Below, in pieces: positions 45,486-55,464 of a stretch of 64,000 nt of DNA; the stretch's first letter is position 1; every line of letters starts with the position of its first letter. This DNA comes from Williamsia muralis (lineage in GTDB: Bacteria; Actinomycetota; Actinomycetes; Mycobacteriales; Mycobacteriaceae): contig NZ_PEBD01000004.1 in the NCBI RefSeq assembly GCF_002735905.1, forward strand, positions 682,001-746,000, in the 5' to 3' direction. A model generated the notes under the pieces. The model did not search any database. It was not told where the DNA came from and saw only the letters and a program-made list of their open reading frames with translations. The translations under genes and the position numbers were made by a program.

Positions 45486-46860
45486 TCAGCCGACCGGGGT
45501 CAGCGAACGGTAGGTCGACCGTGAGAACCTCCCTGCCGGTTCGAACTTCGCGAGGATGGAGTCGGCGTCCTCTCCGGTCACCTGCGTGATCAGCGACTTG
45601 GCGTCGTCTACGGAGTTGATGGAGAGCACCGGCGACGGATCCGAGAGCAGGCCGAACAGCGCTGAGCCGAACTTGGGGTTGGTTGCCGCAGCCGGGAACA
45701 GCACCGCGGCGTATTCTTGGAACACCGGGTCGCGCAGGAAGATCCGGGTGGCGAGGTTGGCGGCGTCCACACGGCTGGTCAGGAAGTTGTTGTAGGTGGC
45801 GGTGATCCAGGCGTCGTCGAACTCGCCCTCGTGGTCCTTGGCGGCGGCCACGAACTGTGCGGCCTGGATGAACCCGCTCTGCGCTCCTTGGCCCGTGATG
45901 GGGTCGTAGGCCACGGCTGTATCACCAAGAGCAACCACCCGGTGTCCACTTGCCGTGTGCCCGAGCGCGTTTCGCACGGTGGGCGTGACCGCTCCCTGGA
46001 GCCAGGAGTGAGGGTCCTCCTCGATGACCTGGGTGCTGAGCACCTCGGGCAGGTCCCAGTCGAAGTATTCGCGATGCAAGTCGATCACTACTTTGTGGGC
46101 TGAGTGCGCGTCGGTGACCGACTGGAACCGGCGTTCCCATTCACTGCCGGGTTGCGCCCACCCGAGGAACGACCATGACGGTCCGGCGTCTTTGTGCAGG
46201 TAGGGGCCCCACCAGCCCTCGCCCTGGTCGGCGAAGTTGAACGCCTGGTGCTTCGGGCCCGCGGGGCTGCGGTGCGCGAACACATCTGGGTCGTGACCCA
46301 GCCCGGTCACGGTGAGCAGGAGGACGCTGCGTTGTGGGCTCTTGTAGGGTGACCGTGATTCGTCGACGGTGAACAGGCTGGACAGTCCGGCCTTGCCGGT
46401 GGCGACGAAGGGTCAGGTCGTTCTCGGCTGCGATGGAGTCGAGGCGGCCCGGATCGACGTTCTCGACCACGAACCGACCACCCTTTTCGAGGAACAGGGT
46501 GAGACGCTCGTCGACCTTGAGTCTGGTGTCGACACCGATCGCCTCGAATCCGGGGAACTCTGCGTCGAAGTCGAGGAGCTCGGTGTAGTCGTGCCCACTG
46601 CCGGTGATGGTGCGAGCGCTGATCCCGGTGACCTGCGGCGCCCGGCCGGCGAAGTTGTCGACACCCAAGGCCGTCTCGGATTGCTGCGACAGGCCGAACG
46701 TCACCGCGGTGCCGGTGGCGGATACGTCGTGCAGCAAGCTCCTCTGATCACGCTCGCTGTAGACGGTCACGTCGAATCCTGCGTTGAGGAAGCCGACGGC
46801 CGCCGAGACGCCTGTTTGACCTGCGCCGATGATGGCGACGGAACGGTTGGTGTTGCTCAT
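45486..46860 (-). pseudogene. Styrene/indole monooxygenase StyA-like, frameshifted
   Basis: A two-component flavin monooxygenase subunit. The first frame starts MSNTNRSVAIIGAGQTGVSAA at 46860 (AGGAG upstream) and is coding to IAAENDLT. The remainder, ATGKAGLSS onward to the stop at 45486, is in another frame. One extra base in a CCC run (46410-46412) explains the break: without it the text would read NDLTFVATGKAGLSS. With the correction the product is about 457 residues, with the FAD motif GAGQTG and the late ALGDTAVAYDPITGQGAQSGF motif. No StyB reductase gene is adjacent. This may be a true pseudogene or a sequencing error. Confidence 0.82.
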
Positions 46861-47189
46861 GCAACGATCTCCTGTGTTTGTGCGAATGATGTTGTTCGAG
46901 AATCGAATACGGAGTGATTACGATGCGGGCGACGTCATGACTGTCCGGCAGTCGCTCCGGTACATCGCCGTGGTTCGGCCCACCAGGGGACTTCGGTGGA
47001 AATAGTCATGCCGTCGAATCTCATGCCGGTGAGCATTCGCTGATTCGCGATACCGCGGAAGGATTCGACTCAGGCCGAAGTTAAGTGCATCTGAGCGACC
47101 ACTGCATCTCAGCTCATGCAGGCCAATTACAGTCGGTTCGAGCGCTCGCGACGGCGACGTGCCGCGGGGAACAACGATTGGTGGGCGTA
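46861..47189. other. Divergent intergenic region, styA-like / SDR
   Basis: About 330 bases between two divergent genes, expected to hold both promoters. It contains two near-identical 11-mers, TGCATCTGAGC (47086-47096) and TGCATCTCAGC (47103-47113), spaced 17 bp apart. It also has a short palindrome TTCGA-N3-TCGAA (46895-46907) close to the monooxygenase start. They may be regulator sites. No ORF or RNA is apparent. Confidence 0.35.
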
Positions 47190-48002
47190 GTGACACGGCT
47201 GGCGAACAGGGTCGCATTCATCACGGGAGTGGCCCGCGGACAGGGTCGCGCGCATGCGGTGCGGCTGGCGCGTGAAGGCGCCGACATCGTGGGTGTTGAT
47301 CTTGCCGGGCAGTTGCCGGGTGTTCCGTACGACTCGGCGACGCCGGCCGAACTCGCCGAGACCGCGGATTTGGTCGAGGCCGAGGGTCGCAGCGCACTTC
47401 TTCGTCAGGGCGATGTTCGCGACCTCGAGGGGCTACGGACCCTCGCCGCGGATGCGGTGAACCAGTTCGGTGGGCTCGACATCGTGGTCGCCAACGCCGG
47501 CATCTGTATTCCGGCCACCTGGGACGAGGCGACCCCGGAGATGTTCCGCGATCACATGGACATCAACGTCACCGGCGTGTGGAACACCGTGATGGCGACG
47601 GCGCCTCACCTCGTCGAGCGTGGAGGCGGGTCGGTCATTCTGATCAGCTCGTATGCCGGAAAGAAGGTGCAGCCGTTCATGGTGCACTACACCACCAGCA
47701 AGCATGCCGTCACCGGCATGACCCGGGCGTTCGCTGCCGAATTGGGTGCGCACAACGTGAGGGTCAACAGCGTGCATCCGGGTGCCGTCGCCACGCCGAT
47801 GGGGTCGGGCGACATGGTGGCCCGCATCGAAGAGACCAATGCAGCCAATCCGCGATTGGCGCCCATGGGTACTCCGTTTCTCAACCAGTACGCAGCAGCC
47901 CCGGATGAGGTGTCCAACGTGGTCGCGTTCTTGGCGTCGGACGAGTCGTCGTTCATGACTGCCGAACACATCTCGGTCGACGGAGGAGCCCAGTACTTCT
48001 GA
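47190..48002 (+). CDS. Mycofactocin-type SDR oxidoreductase
   Basis: A 270-residue short-chain dehydrogenase from GTG 47190 (GTG 47181 is possible). It has the TGVARGQGRAHAVRLAREGADIVGVDL coenzyme segment and the extra loop PYDSATPAELAETADLVEAEGR. These features are characteristic of the mycofactocin-coupled, carveol-dehydrogenase-like SDRs that hold NAD tightly. The catalytic Tyr and Lys are in HYTTSKHAV, and Ser is in LISSYAG. It oxidises an alcohol, probably passing electrons to mycofactocin. It is divergent from the styA-like gene. Confidence 0.87.
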   Translation: MTRLANRVAFITGVARGQGRAHAVRLAREGADIVGVDLAGQLPGVPYDSATPAELAETADLVEAEGRSALLRQGDVRDLEGLRTLAADAVNQFGGLDIVVANAGICIPATWDEATPEMFRDHMDINVTGVWNTVMATAPHLVERGGGSVILISSYAGKKVQPFMVHYTTSKHAVTGMTRAFAAELGAHNVRVNSVHPGAVATPMGSGDMVARIEETNAANPRLAPMGTPFLNQYAAAPDEVSNVVAFLASDESSFMTAEHISVDGGAQYF

Positions 48003-48065
48003 CCGGGACGTGACGAATCCGCCATCTGCGCTGGCAACGGTGGGCAAGGGTTCTACGGTTGATGG

Positions 48066-49598
48066 GTGACTGATCGGACGGATCGACCCGAGCGCATCTC
48101 GGCGACGCAATTGCTGGCCAAGCTCGCTGACGAGGGCAGTTGGCACCCGTGGGACTCGCAGATCACGGCGCTTCCGGACGATGCCGGGTACGCCGCGGAC
48201 ATTGGTCGCGCCCGCGAGAACACCGGACTCGACGAGTCGATCATCTGCGGTGAAGCGGACGTCAACGGGGTGCGAATGGCCGTTGTTGTCAGTGAGTTCG
48301 GTTTTCTGGGCGGGTCGATCGGCAGGGACGCGGGACGTCGCGTGGTCACCGCGATCCGCCGAGCGACTGCTCAAGGTCTGCCGTTGCTCGCCCTCCCGGC
48401 GTCGGGCGGGACGCGGATGCAGGAGGGGACTGCGGCTTTTCTGCAGATGGTGAACATCACGGCGGCAGTCGTAGATCACAAAGCCGCGCATCTTCCGTAC
48501 GTGGTGTATCTGCGTCATCCGACCACCGGTGGGGTGTTCGCCTCGTGGGGGTCGCTGGGACACGTGACGTTGGCCGAGCCGGGCGCTCTTGTCGGCTTTC
48601 TCGGCCCGCGAGTGTATGAGGGCTTGTACGGCGAGGCGTTTCCTGAGGGCGTCCAGGTGTCGGAGAACCTGCGTTCACACGGTCTGGTGGATCTTGTTGT
48701 GGCGGTTGATGATTTGGGTTTCACCGCATCACGCATCATCAGGCTTCTGGTCGATCCGCTGGTGGACGCCGATCACTCGCGACGTGAGCCGGCCGTGCCG
48801 TCTTCTGCCCCGGCACTGTCCGAGGGGACTGTGGGTGAATCGTCGGCCTGGAATGTGGTGGAGCAATCGAGGGATCCCGGCCGACCAGGCGTGAGTCAGT
48901 TGCTGCGCCAGTCGGCCGACGAGGCGGTGGAATTGGCCGGTGGCGGCGAACTGGATTCGCGCAGCGGCATCATTCTCGCGTTGGCGCGTTTTGGTGGGCA
49001 TTCGGTGGTGGTGGTCGGGCAGGACCGCAACCGTCAGGTGCCCGGCTCGCTGGTGGGACCTGCAGATTTGCGGCTTGCCCGCCGGGGTATGAGGTTGGCG
49101 CAGAGTTTGCATCTGCCGCTGGTGACGGTGATCGACACTCCGGGCGCCGATCTGTCCGCCGAAGCCGAAGAGTCGGGCCTGGCCAACGAGATCGCTCATT
49201 GCATCGCGGAGCTGACTGCGTTGACGGTGCCGACGGTGGCGGTGCTGCTGGGTCAGGGGGCTGGGGGAGCCGCGCTGGCACTGTTCCCTGCGGATCGGGT
49301 GGTGGCCATGGAGAACTCGTGGTTGTCTCCGCTGCCGCCGGAGGGCGCCAGCCTGATTGTCTATCGGGACACCGACCACGCGGCCGACATGGCACGGAGC
49401 CAGGGAATCCGTGCCACCGATCTTCACGCCGCCGGCATCGTGGACGTGGTGGTTCCCGAGGCCGCGTTGGGCGGCTTTCTGCCGGAGCTGGGTGACCGGC
49501 TCGCCGCCGAGATCGAGGCGTTGGACGACAGCACGGTTGAAGCCCGCGCCGGGTGGCGGACGGAACGTCTCCGGCGCATCGGTGGTGTCGAGATCTGA
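48066..49598 (+). CDS. accD3: Acyl-CoA carboxylase carboxyltransferase subunit, AccD3-like
   Basis: A 510-residue protein with two crotonase-fold halves, the N-terminal and C-terminal carboxyltransferase domains. Motifs include FLGGSIGRDAGRRVV, LPASGGTRMQEG and DTPGADLSAEAEESGLANEIAHC with GQGAGGAALAL. It lacks the zinc finger of typical AccD. The length and sequence fit mycobacterial AccD3, a carboxylase of uncertain partner and substrate. It starts at GTG 48066, six bases after TACGGT, a leaderless arrangement. Confidence 0.85.
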   Translation: MTDRTDRPERISATQLLAKLADEGSWHPWDSQITALPDDAGYAADIGRARENTGLDESIICGEADVNGVRMAVVVSEFGFLGGSIGRDAGRRVVTAIRRATAQGLPLLALPASGGTRMQEGTAAFLQMVNITAAVVDHKAAHLPYVVYLRHPTTGGVFASWGSLGHVTLAEPGALVGFLGPRVYEGLYGEAFPEGVQVSENLRSHGLVDLVVAVDDLGFTASRIIRLLVDPLVDADHSRREPAVPSSAPALSEGTVGESSAWNVVEQSRDPGRPGVSQLLRQSADEAVELAGGGELDSRSGIILALARFGGHSVVVVGQDRNRQVPGSLVGPADLRLARRGMRLAQSLHLPLVTVIDTPGADLSAEAEESGLANEIAHCIAELTALTVPTVAVLLGQGAGGAALALFPADRVVAMENSWLSPLPPEGASLIVYRDTDHAADMARSQGIRATDLHAAGIVDVVVPEAALGGFLPELGDRLAAEIEALDDSTVEARAGWRTERLRRIGGVEI

Positions 49599-49626
49599 AC
49601 TGGTTGAAACAGTTTCGGCCAGACGG

Positions 49627-51239
49627 CTATGCGACATCCTCAAACCAACTCTCGGGAGGTGGGCAGGGGTCGGGTAGCTGTGCCACCTCGTCGATCCAGC
49701 GTTGTTCTTCTCGATGCCAGATCGGGTGCTCGATCCGCCATTTTTGCTCGGCCAGTTCGTGTTTGGCTCGCTGGCGAAACCATGCTGCGTGAGCTTCTTC
49801 TTATTCGCGCCGTTCGTCTACCATTCGCTGGTATCGCCGGTCGGGGAAATGCGTGTCGTTCGGAGTCAGCGCGTCGTCGGTGCCGCGTTGCCTCCACCCG
49901 ACGCGGCCGACCCATTCTGGGGGTCCGGTTTCCGAGGTGATGAGCTCGGTGATCCAGCCGCCCTCTCCGTCGTGGACCTGAGCGTGGTCGCCGTCGCATA
50001 CGAGGGTCAGGACGGTGATGTCGGTGCGTCCACCGTCTTTCCATTCGTGCATGTGATGCACTGCGGTCCGGGTGGCAGGCTGATCGCAGCCGGGTCGCGA
50101 ACATCCGCGTTCGGCCGCGATCAATGCGATTCGCTGGATCGCCGATGCCAGACGTTTTTCGCGGCCGAGAAACAGCGGCCGGTGTGCGTTGTCGAGCAGC
50201 GCAAGGAACTTTCGGTTGCTACCTGCCAGTGCGAGTGCATCCCGGACGGGGAGGGTGCCTCCCGATGCGGTGGTGGCAATGCCGGTCTCGGCCTCCAGAT
50301 CGTCGAGCGTCATGGTTGCCACGACGATGGCCGGCTGTCCGCGGTGCTTTCCGAGAGTGTCCGACCCGACGACCGTCTCCAGCATCTTCTTGAACGCGTC
50401 ATGGTTGCGTTGACCCTGTGTGCGGTTGTCTCGTTCGGCGGCGGCAGCGAGAACCGTGCTGTCAACGAGATCGGTGTCGCCGCCGGGTGATTCGGGGTCG
50501 TCGGGGTTGTTCATGCCTGGCTGCGCCCATTTCGCTGCGACAACGTCCCAGAGTGCACGAGTCGCGGGATCCAGCGTCCCGGAGATCCCCTCATGTGGTC
50601 GACGTCTTGGCGCCCCGGCGTCAGGTCGCGACGGCGGGCCCGGTCGGCGTCGTCGGTGTACTCGCCATCGGGGTTGAGGTAGGCAAGCAACCGCTGCGCA
50701 ACGCTTTCCAGCTGATCTGGCGACAGCGCACAGGCCTGGTTTGCCAGATCCGATTCGATGGTTGACCAGTGTCCTGGCGTCCGTAGAGAATTGGGCAACT
50801 TGGCCAGTGCGCGGTGAATCACCCGGTAGTGCGCAAACTCCAAGTCACCGGCGTCCATCGCCGCCGCTGCAGCCGGATACGCGGCAGGCCGCAGTTCTCC
50901 GTTGAGTTCGTGCCAATACCCCACTCGCTCAGCGGCTTTGCTGCGGGCGCTGGCTTCGGAGGGGGTGAGCCGCAGTAGTGTCGAGAGAAACCTGGCCGGC
51001 TTGAGTCCTCGTTTTGCCGCGACACCACGCTCACGCAGTTCCACCGCCCATCGGATCTTCACCGCATCATCTCGGCGCGCGCCAGTCTCGACCATCGCGG
51101 TGGCCGCGACCACCTCGTCGTCGGTCATCGACGACAACGGCACCGCCAGCAGTTGTTGCGAGACGGCCTCGCGGACGGCCACCAACGCGCCGGCATCCAG
51201 TTGCTGGATGGCGGCGATCAGATCGGCCGTTTCGCTCAT
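49627..51239 (-). pseudogene. DUF222/HNH endonuclease-type gene with two lesions
   Basis: The DUF222 domain starts MSETADLIAAIQQLDAGAL at 51239 and reads to VDHMRG. A missing base at a GGGG run (50587-50590) then shifts the frame. The HNH part continues in another frame from ISGTLDPATRALWDVV through CSRPGCDQPATRTAVHHMHEWKDGG to RYQRMVDERRE. A TAA (49801-49803) interrupts that frame, yet it stays coding-like beyond the stop (EEAHAAWFRQRAKHELAEQKW, ending WFEDVA) to a TAG at 49627. Such proteins are abundant, repeated and often mobile in actinobacteria. Two lesions favour real decay. Confidence 0.82.
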
Positions 51240-51312
51240 GTGTTCGATTTTAGAGGAGGGGTCTGACAATCAACCGAGCTCGACCCACCCGACTGAATTC
51301 GCTCCACCTATT

Positions 51313-51346
51313 TGCGTTCGAGCCCGGTGCAACCGGCTCGAACGCA
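51313..51346 (-). terminator. Hairpin after the flavin-binding protein gene
   Basis: TGCGTTCGAGCC (51313-51324) pairs with GGCTCGAACGCA (51335-51346), with a further three pairs inside the loop. On the minus strand it follows the stop at 51382 and is trailed by AAAT. Confidence 0.55.
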
Positions 51347-51381
51347 GGCGAGCGGAGCGAACTTGGCCGGCCGCCGCCCCG

Positions 51382-51978
51382 TCACCCCAACCGCCGCACC
51401 GACTCCGGAACGTCACCGGCGGTATGGGTGACCGGCTCGCCGTAGACCAGTCGCATCGGCACCTCGCCGGTCCAGCCGGCAGCATCGTCGTCACCGGGGC
51501 CGCCCCTGCGCGCCTTCGTGATCCATTGCCCATCGATGATGGGTAGTGACAGCACCAGTGTCGCGGCCAGTTGTTTGCTCGTGTGTGGTGGCACCTCGGC
51601 ACTGCGGCCCGGGAGAATGCTGTCGCTGAGGGCGGTCAGAGCCTGCGCCGGGTCGAGCGACGACTTCTCGATGACACCGCGAACAACTGCCGACCGGTAG
51701 TTCATGGAGTGATCGAAGAGCGTGTCGGCCACCACGAGTCCATCGGCGATGAACGCTGACAGCGCCACCGGGGCACCTGCTGCGATGTGTCGCAGAGCGC
51801 CTGCTCCTGTGGAACCGTGCAAGAGGATCTCGTCATCGTGCCGAGCGAAGAGCATCGGAACAGACCAGGGAAGGCCGTCGACCACTGTGGTCACGGTGGC
51901 CACTTTGGCTTCGTCGAGTATCTGGTCGAGCAGTGCGCGATCGCCCTGGCGTTCCTTGCGGCGATTGAGTTGGTCCAC
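51382..51978 (-). CDS. Pyridoxamine 5'-phosphate oxidase-family flavoprotein
   Basis: A 198-residue split-barrel flavin-binding protein starting VDQLNRRKERQGDRALLDQ at GTG 51978, with AAAGGAC upstream. The segments VVDGLPWSVPMLFARHDDEILLHGSTGAGAL and LFDHSMNYRSAVVRGVIE are typical of the NimA-like, DUF1697-unrelated PPOX branch. It probably binds FMN or F420 and reduces a small substrate that I cannot identify. It is divergent from the SNF2 helicase gene, with 123 bases between. Confidence 0.82.
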   Translation of the reverse strand: MDQLNRRKERQGDRALLDQILDEAKVATVTTVVDGLPWSVPMLFARHDDEILLHGSTGAGALRHIAAGAPVALSAFIADGLVVADTLFDHSMNYRSAVVRGVIEKSSLDPAQALTALSDSILPGRSAEVPPHTSKQLAATLVLSLPIIDGQWITKARRGGPGDDDAAGWTGEVPMRLVYGEPVTHTAGDVPESVRRLG

Positions 51979-52101
51979 GGTGAGTCCTTTGTCGTCGGTG
52001 CACGCACAACGTCCCAAGAGCGCCCCGCCACGTCAAGCCGATTTGCAGGTCTCACCCCTGCCGGCCTCGTCGTGTCTGCGTGCGGCGATAACCTGCAACC
52101 A

Positions 52102-55100
52102 ATGACCACCGAGTGGGCGCACACCATCACCCCGGACGCGTTGAAGGACGACTTCGACGCCGGGGCGATTCAACGTGGGTCGGCGTATGCGCGACAACAC
52201 CGTGTCGCCGCCGTGCAATGGGACGACGGCAAACGCAGACTCACCGGGCGCTGTCAGGGCACGGGCGTCGCCACGTATTCGGTGCGCGTCGCCTTCAGCC
52301 ACCTCGGCCCTGGTTGGAAGCTCGCCGATGCCGGATGCACGTGTCCTGTCGGCTATTTCTGCAAGCATGCCGTCGCACTACTGCTGACCTTCGCGGATGA
52401 GGCCGCCACCGCAGCCACTCCGCCGATCCAACGCTCGCCGCAATGGGAGCGCACGCTGCAGGTGCTCTACTCCGAGAACCACCCGAAACCTCCCGAAAAG
52501 CTTGCGCTGCAGGCGTTCCTCAGCTCGCCTTCGCTGTTCGCATCGCGCGCTCGCCGGACCCAGCTCGCGTTGCGGCCGATGCGACCGGGCACCCGGAGCG
52601 CCTGGATCAAGTCAGGTGTCGACTGGCCGGCCATCATCGATATCAAGTCTGGAACATTTGCGGCACAACAGCTCTCGGTGCTGCAGTCGATGGCGCGCGA
52701 TTCCATGCGGACCACCCCGTACGGACTTCCGCACGGGCTGATCCTCGCGGAAGCGCCTGCCACCATCTGGCAACAACTCGATGCAGCAGCAGCAGCGGAT
52801 ATTCGTCTGCTCGGTGATCCGGCCTCGGGGATCAATACCGTGCACGTCGCCAAACGGGCTGGGCTCACCGTCTCGGTCAGCGGAGAGGTCGGAGCCGATG
52901 CCCACGTCTCGATTGAGGTGACCATCGACGGCAACGCGGTGCCGACGTCTGAGGTGACCATTCTGGGAAAGGCCGATCCGCACGGAATCGGCTATCTCGA
53001 TGCCGATGGCGTCCTGACCCTCGCCCCCTTCGACTCGGCCGACGCGCCCGCCGCGGCGTTGCTGCAAGGTGACCAACCGATTGTCATCCCCGCCGCGGAC
53101 GTCTCCAGATTCGCCGATGTGGTGTTGCCTCGGCTCCGCGAGTCGGTACCGATCCGGGTCGACGACTCGGTGTTCGTGGCGCCCACCATCTCTGGCCCGA
53201 CGCCGGTGATGACCGTCCGTTTCACCGGCGATGTCGCGCATACCCATTGGGCGATGCGCTACTTGGTCAACAGCACACCTCGCGACCTGGACGACGCCAT
53301 CGGCACACAGCCGTCATGGCGAGACCGAGTGGTCGAGGAGCGGATCTGGGAGTCGATTCGCGATGCGCTGGCTGCGGTCGCCCTCACCTCGGGCGCGGCC
53401 GGACGGCGACTGATCGCGGCCTTCGACGCACAGCAAGGCTCTGGCCGGGTCCGGCAGACCGACGAGGTAGAACCCGCCGACTACGCGGAGGCCGTCAACG
53501 GTGTCACCACGCACTTCTTGCGGCACGACGTGCACCTGAACCCCCTTGAAACGGCGCGGCTGTGCGCCGAGGTGCTACCGGCACTCGCAGGCCGCGACGA
53601 CCTGATCGTCGAGGTCGCCGAGGTGGCGCAGCGTTACCGGCAGGTCACCGAGCGGGCACGGCTGCGCATCGCGGGCTCGCAATCTGCCGACACCGATTGG
53701 CTCGATCTCGACATCACCATGGACGTCGACGGTGAGCAGATACCCATCGCGGAGGTGCTCGCCGAATTGTCCACCGGCGCAACGCACATGCTGTTGCCAT
53801 CGGGCGTCTACTTCCCGCTGGACTCACCCGAACTCGTGAAGCTGCGTCAGCTGATGGACGAGGCGGAGGTGCTCGGTGAGGCCGAGTCCGGGAGGGTGCC
53901 CGCAGTACCCACGAACGTCACACTGTGGGAGGAACTGCTCGAACTCGGCGTGGTCGATGAACAGCTGCAGGCGTGGCAGGAGCGCATCGCGAAGCTCAGT
54001 GCGGCACGGCCACCGGAACCAGTCCGACCACCGGCGATGCTTGACGCGACTCTGCGTGACTACCAGCTCGACGGGCTGAACTGGCTGTCCTTCTTGTGGG
54101 ACAACGGCTTCGGAGGCGTACTGGCCGACGACATGGGGCTCGGCAAAACCCTGCAGACGCTGGCTTTGTTCGCCCGGGCCCGAGAGAACGGCGCGACCGG
54201 CCGGTTCCTTGTGGTCGCACCCACCAGTGTGGTGAACAACTGGGCCTCGGAATGCCACCGGTTCACGGATCTGCGAGCGGTCACCATCACAGCGACGCAA
54301 GCGCGTGGGCGTACGCCCCTGGCCGAGATCATCGCCGACGCCGATGTTGTGATCACCACCTACGCGTTGCTGCGTATCGATTTCCCAGCCTACGACGAAC
54401 AACAGTGGGCGGCACTGGTGCTCGATGAGGCCCAGTTTGTCAAGAACCGCAACTCGAAAGCGCATCTGTGCGCACGGCGCTTGACCACACCGTTCAAGTT
54501 GGCCATCACAGGTACGCCGATGGAGAACAATCTGATGGAACTGTGGTCACTGCTCTCGATCACCGTGCCGGGACTGTTCCCCGACCCCAAGGCATTCGCA
54601 GACTATTTCCGCAAACCCATCGAGAAAGGCGAAGACCCCGAACGTCTCCCCGTGCTGCGCAAGCGGATCAAGCCGGTGATGTTGCGGCGCACCAAAGACC
54701 AAGTCGCTCGGGATCTCCCGGCCAAGCAGGAGCAGATACTGCACGTCGAGCTGTCGGCGAGGCACCGCAAGATCTACGACACCCGTCTGGTGCGCGAACG
54801 CGAGATCGTCCTCGGGCTGCTGGGTGACCTCGAGAAGAACCGCTTCCAGATCTTCCGCTCGTTGACCATGCTCCGGCAGTTGAGTCTGCACGCCGGACTC
54901 GTCGATCCGGCGGACGCCGAGGTTGCGTCGGCGAAGGTCGACTTCATCCGAGAGCAGCTTCCTGAGCTCATCGCCGAGGGACACAGTGCCCTGATCTTCA
55001 GTTCATTCACCGGCTTCCTGGACGTGCTGCGGCGCGAACTCGACGGTGACGGCATCACCTACAGCTACCTCGACGGCTCACTGTCCTCGCGTGAACGCGC

Positions 55101-55437
55101 CGAAGCGGTCAGCGCGTTCACCGAGGGCACCACCCAGGTTTTCCTGATCAGCCTCAAAGCGGGCGGTTTCGGCCTCAACCTGACCGAGGCCGACTACTGC
55201 TTCGTGTGCGACCCCTGGTGGAATCCGGCGGCCGAGGCGCAGGCTGTCGACCGCACTCACCGAATCGGCCAGACCCGGCCGGTCACCGTGTACCGGCTGG
55301 TGTCGGCTGACACCATCGAGGCGAAAGTGGTTGCGCTGCAGAACCGGAAACGGGAGCTGTTCAGTGCCGTGGTCGACGACGGGAACAGGTTCTCATCGAC
55401 CGTCAGTGCCGACGACATCCGGCACATGCTCGACTGA
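52102..55437 (+). CDS. SWIM zinc-finger SNF2-family helicase
   Basis: An 1111-residue DEAD/SNF2 ATPase beginning at ATG 52102, seven bases after TAACCT (leaderless). A SWIM zinc finger lies near residue 79 (CTCPVGYFCKH). A long central domain with little similarity to named families follows. Then comes the SNF2 core: ADDMGLGKTLQ (near 676), VLDEAQFVKN (near 773), ITGTPMENN, and the C-terminal helicase half ending DRTHRIGQTRPVTVYRLV (near 1050). It is a dsDNA translocase of the bacterial RapA/HepA-like class; its cellular job is unknown. Confidence 0.92.
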   Translation: MTTEWAHTITPDALKDDFDAGAIQRGSAYARQHRVAAVQWDDGKRRLTGRCQGTGVATYSVRVAFSHLGPGWKLADAGCTCPVGYFCKHAVALLLTFADEAATAATPPIQRSPQWERTLQVLYSENHPKPPEKLALQAFLSSPSLFASRARRTQLALRPMRPGTRSAWIKSGVDWPAIIDIKSGTFAAQQLSVLQSMARDSMRTTPYGLPHGLILAEAPATIWQQLDAAAAADIRLLGDPASGINTVHVAKRAGLTVSVSGEVGADAHVSIEVTIDGNAVPTSEVTILGKADPHGIGYLDADGVLTLAPFDSADAPAAALLQGDQPIVIPAADVSRFADVVLPRLRESVPIRVDDSVFVAPTISGPTPVMTVRFTGDVAHTHWAMRYLVNSTPRDLDDAIGTQPSWRDRVVEERIWESIRDALAAVALTSGAAGRRLIAAFDAQQGSGRVRQTDEVEPADYAEAVNGVTTHFLRHDVHLNPLETARLCAEVLPALAGRDDLIVEVAEVAQRYRQVTERARLRIAGSQSADTDWLDLDITMDVDGEQIPIAEVLAELSTGATHMLLPSGVYFPLDSPELVKLRQLMDEAEVLGEAESGRVPAVPTNVTLWEELLELGVVDEQLQAWQERIAKLSAARPPEPVRPPAMLDATLRDYQLDGLNWLSFLWDNGFGGVLADDMGLGKTLQTLALFARARENGATGRFLVVAPTSVVNNWASECHRFTDLRAVTITATQARGRTPLAEIIADADVVITTYALLRIDFPAYDEQQWAALVLDEAQFVKNRNSKAHLCARRLTTPFKLAITGTPMENNLMELWSLLSITVPGLFPDPKAFADYFRKPIEKGEDPERLPVLRKRIKPVMLRRTKDQVARDLPAKQEQILHVELSARHRKIYDTRLVREREIVLGLLGDLEKNRFQIFRSLTMLRQLSLHAGLVDPADAEVASAKVDFIREQLPELIAEGHSALIFSSFTGFLDVLRRELDGDGITYSYLDGSLSSRERAEAVSAFTEGTTQVFLISLKAGGFGLNLTEADYCFVCDPWWNPAAEAQAVDRTHRIGQTRPVTVYRLVSADTIEAKVVALQNRKRELFSAVVDDGNRFSSTVSADDIRHMLD

Positions 55438-55464
55438 TCACAACTTCGCTGGCACGCTGTAGTG

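Noticed and set aside
45486-46860. A fused StyA2B-type monooxygenase-reductase
   Set aside because: The corrected product ends at about 457 residues with no flavin reductase domain.
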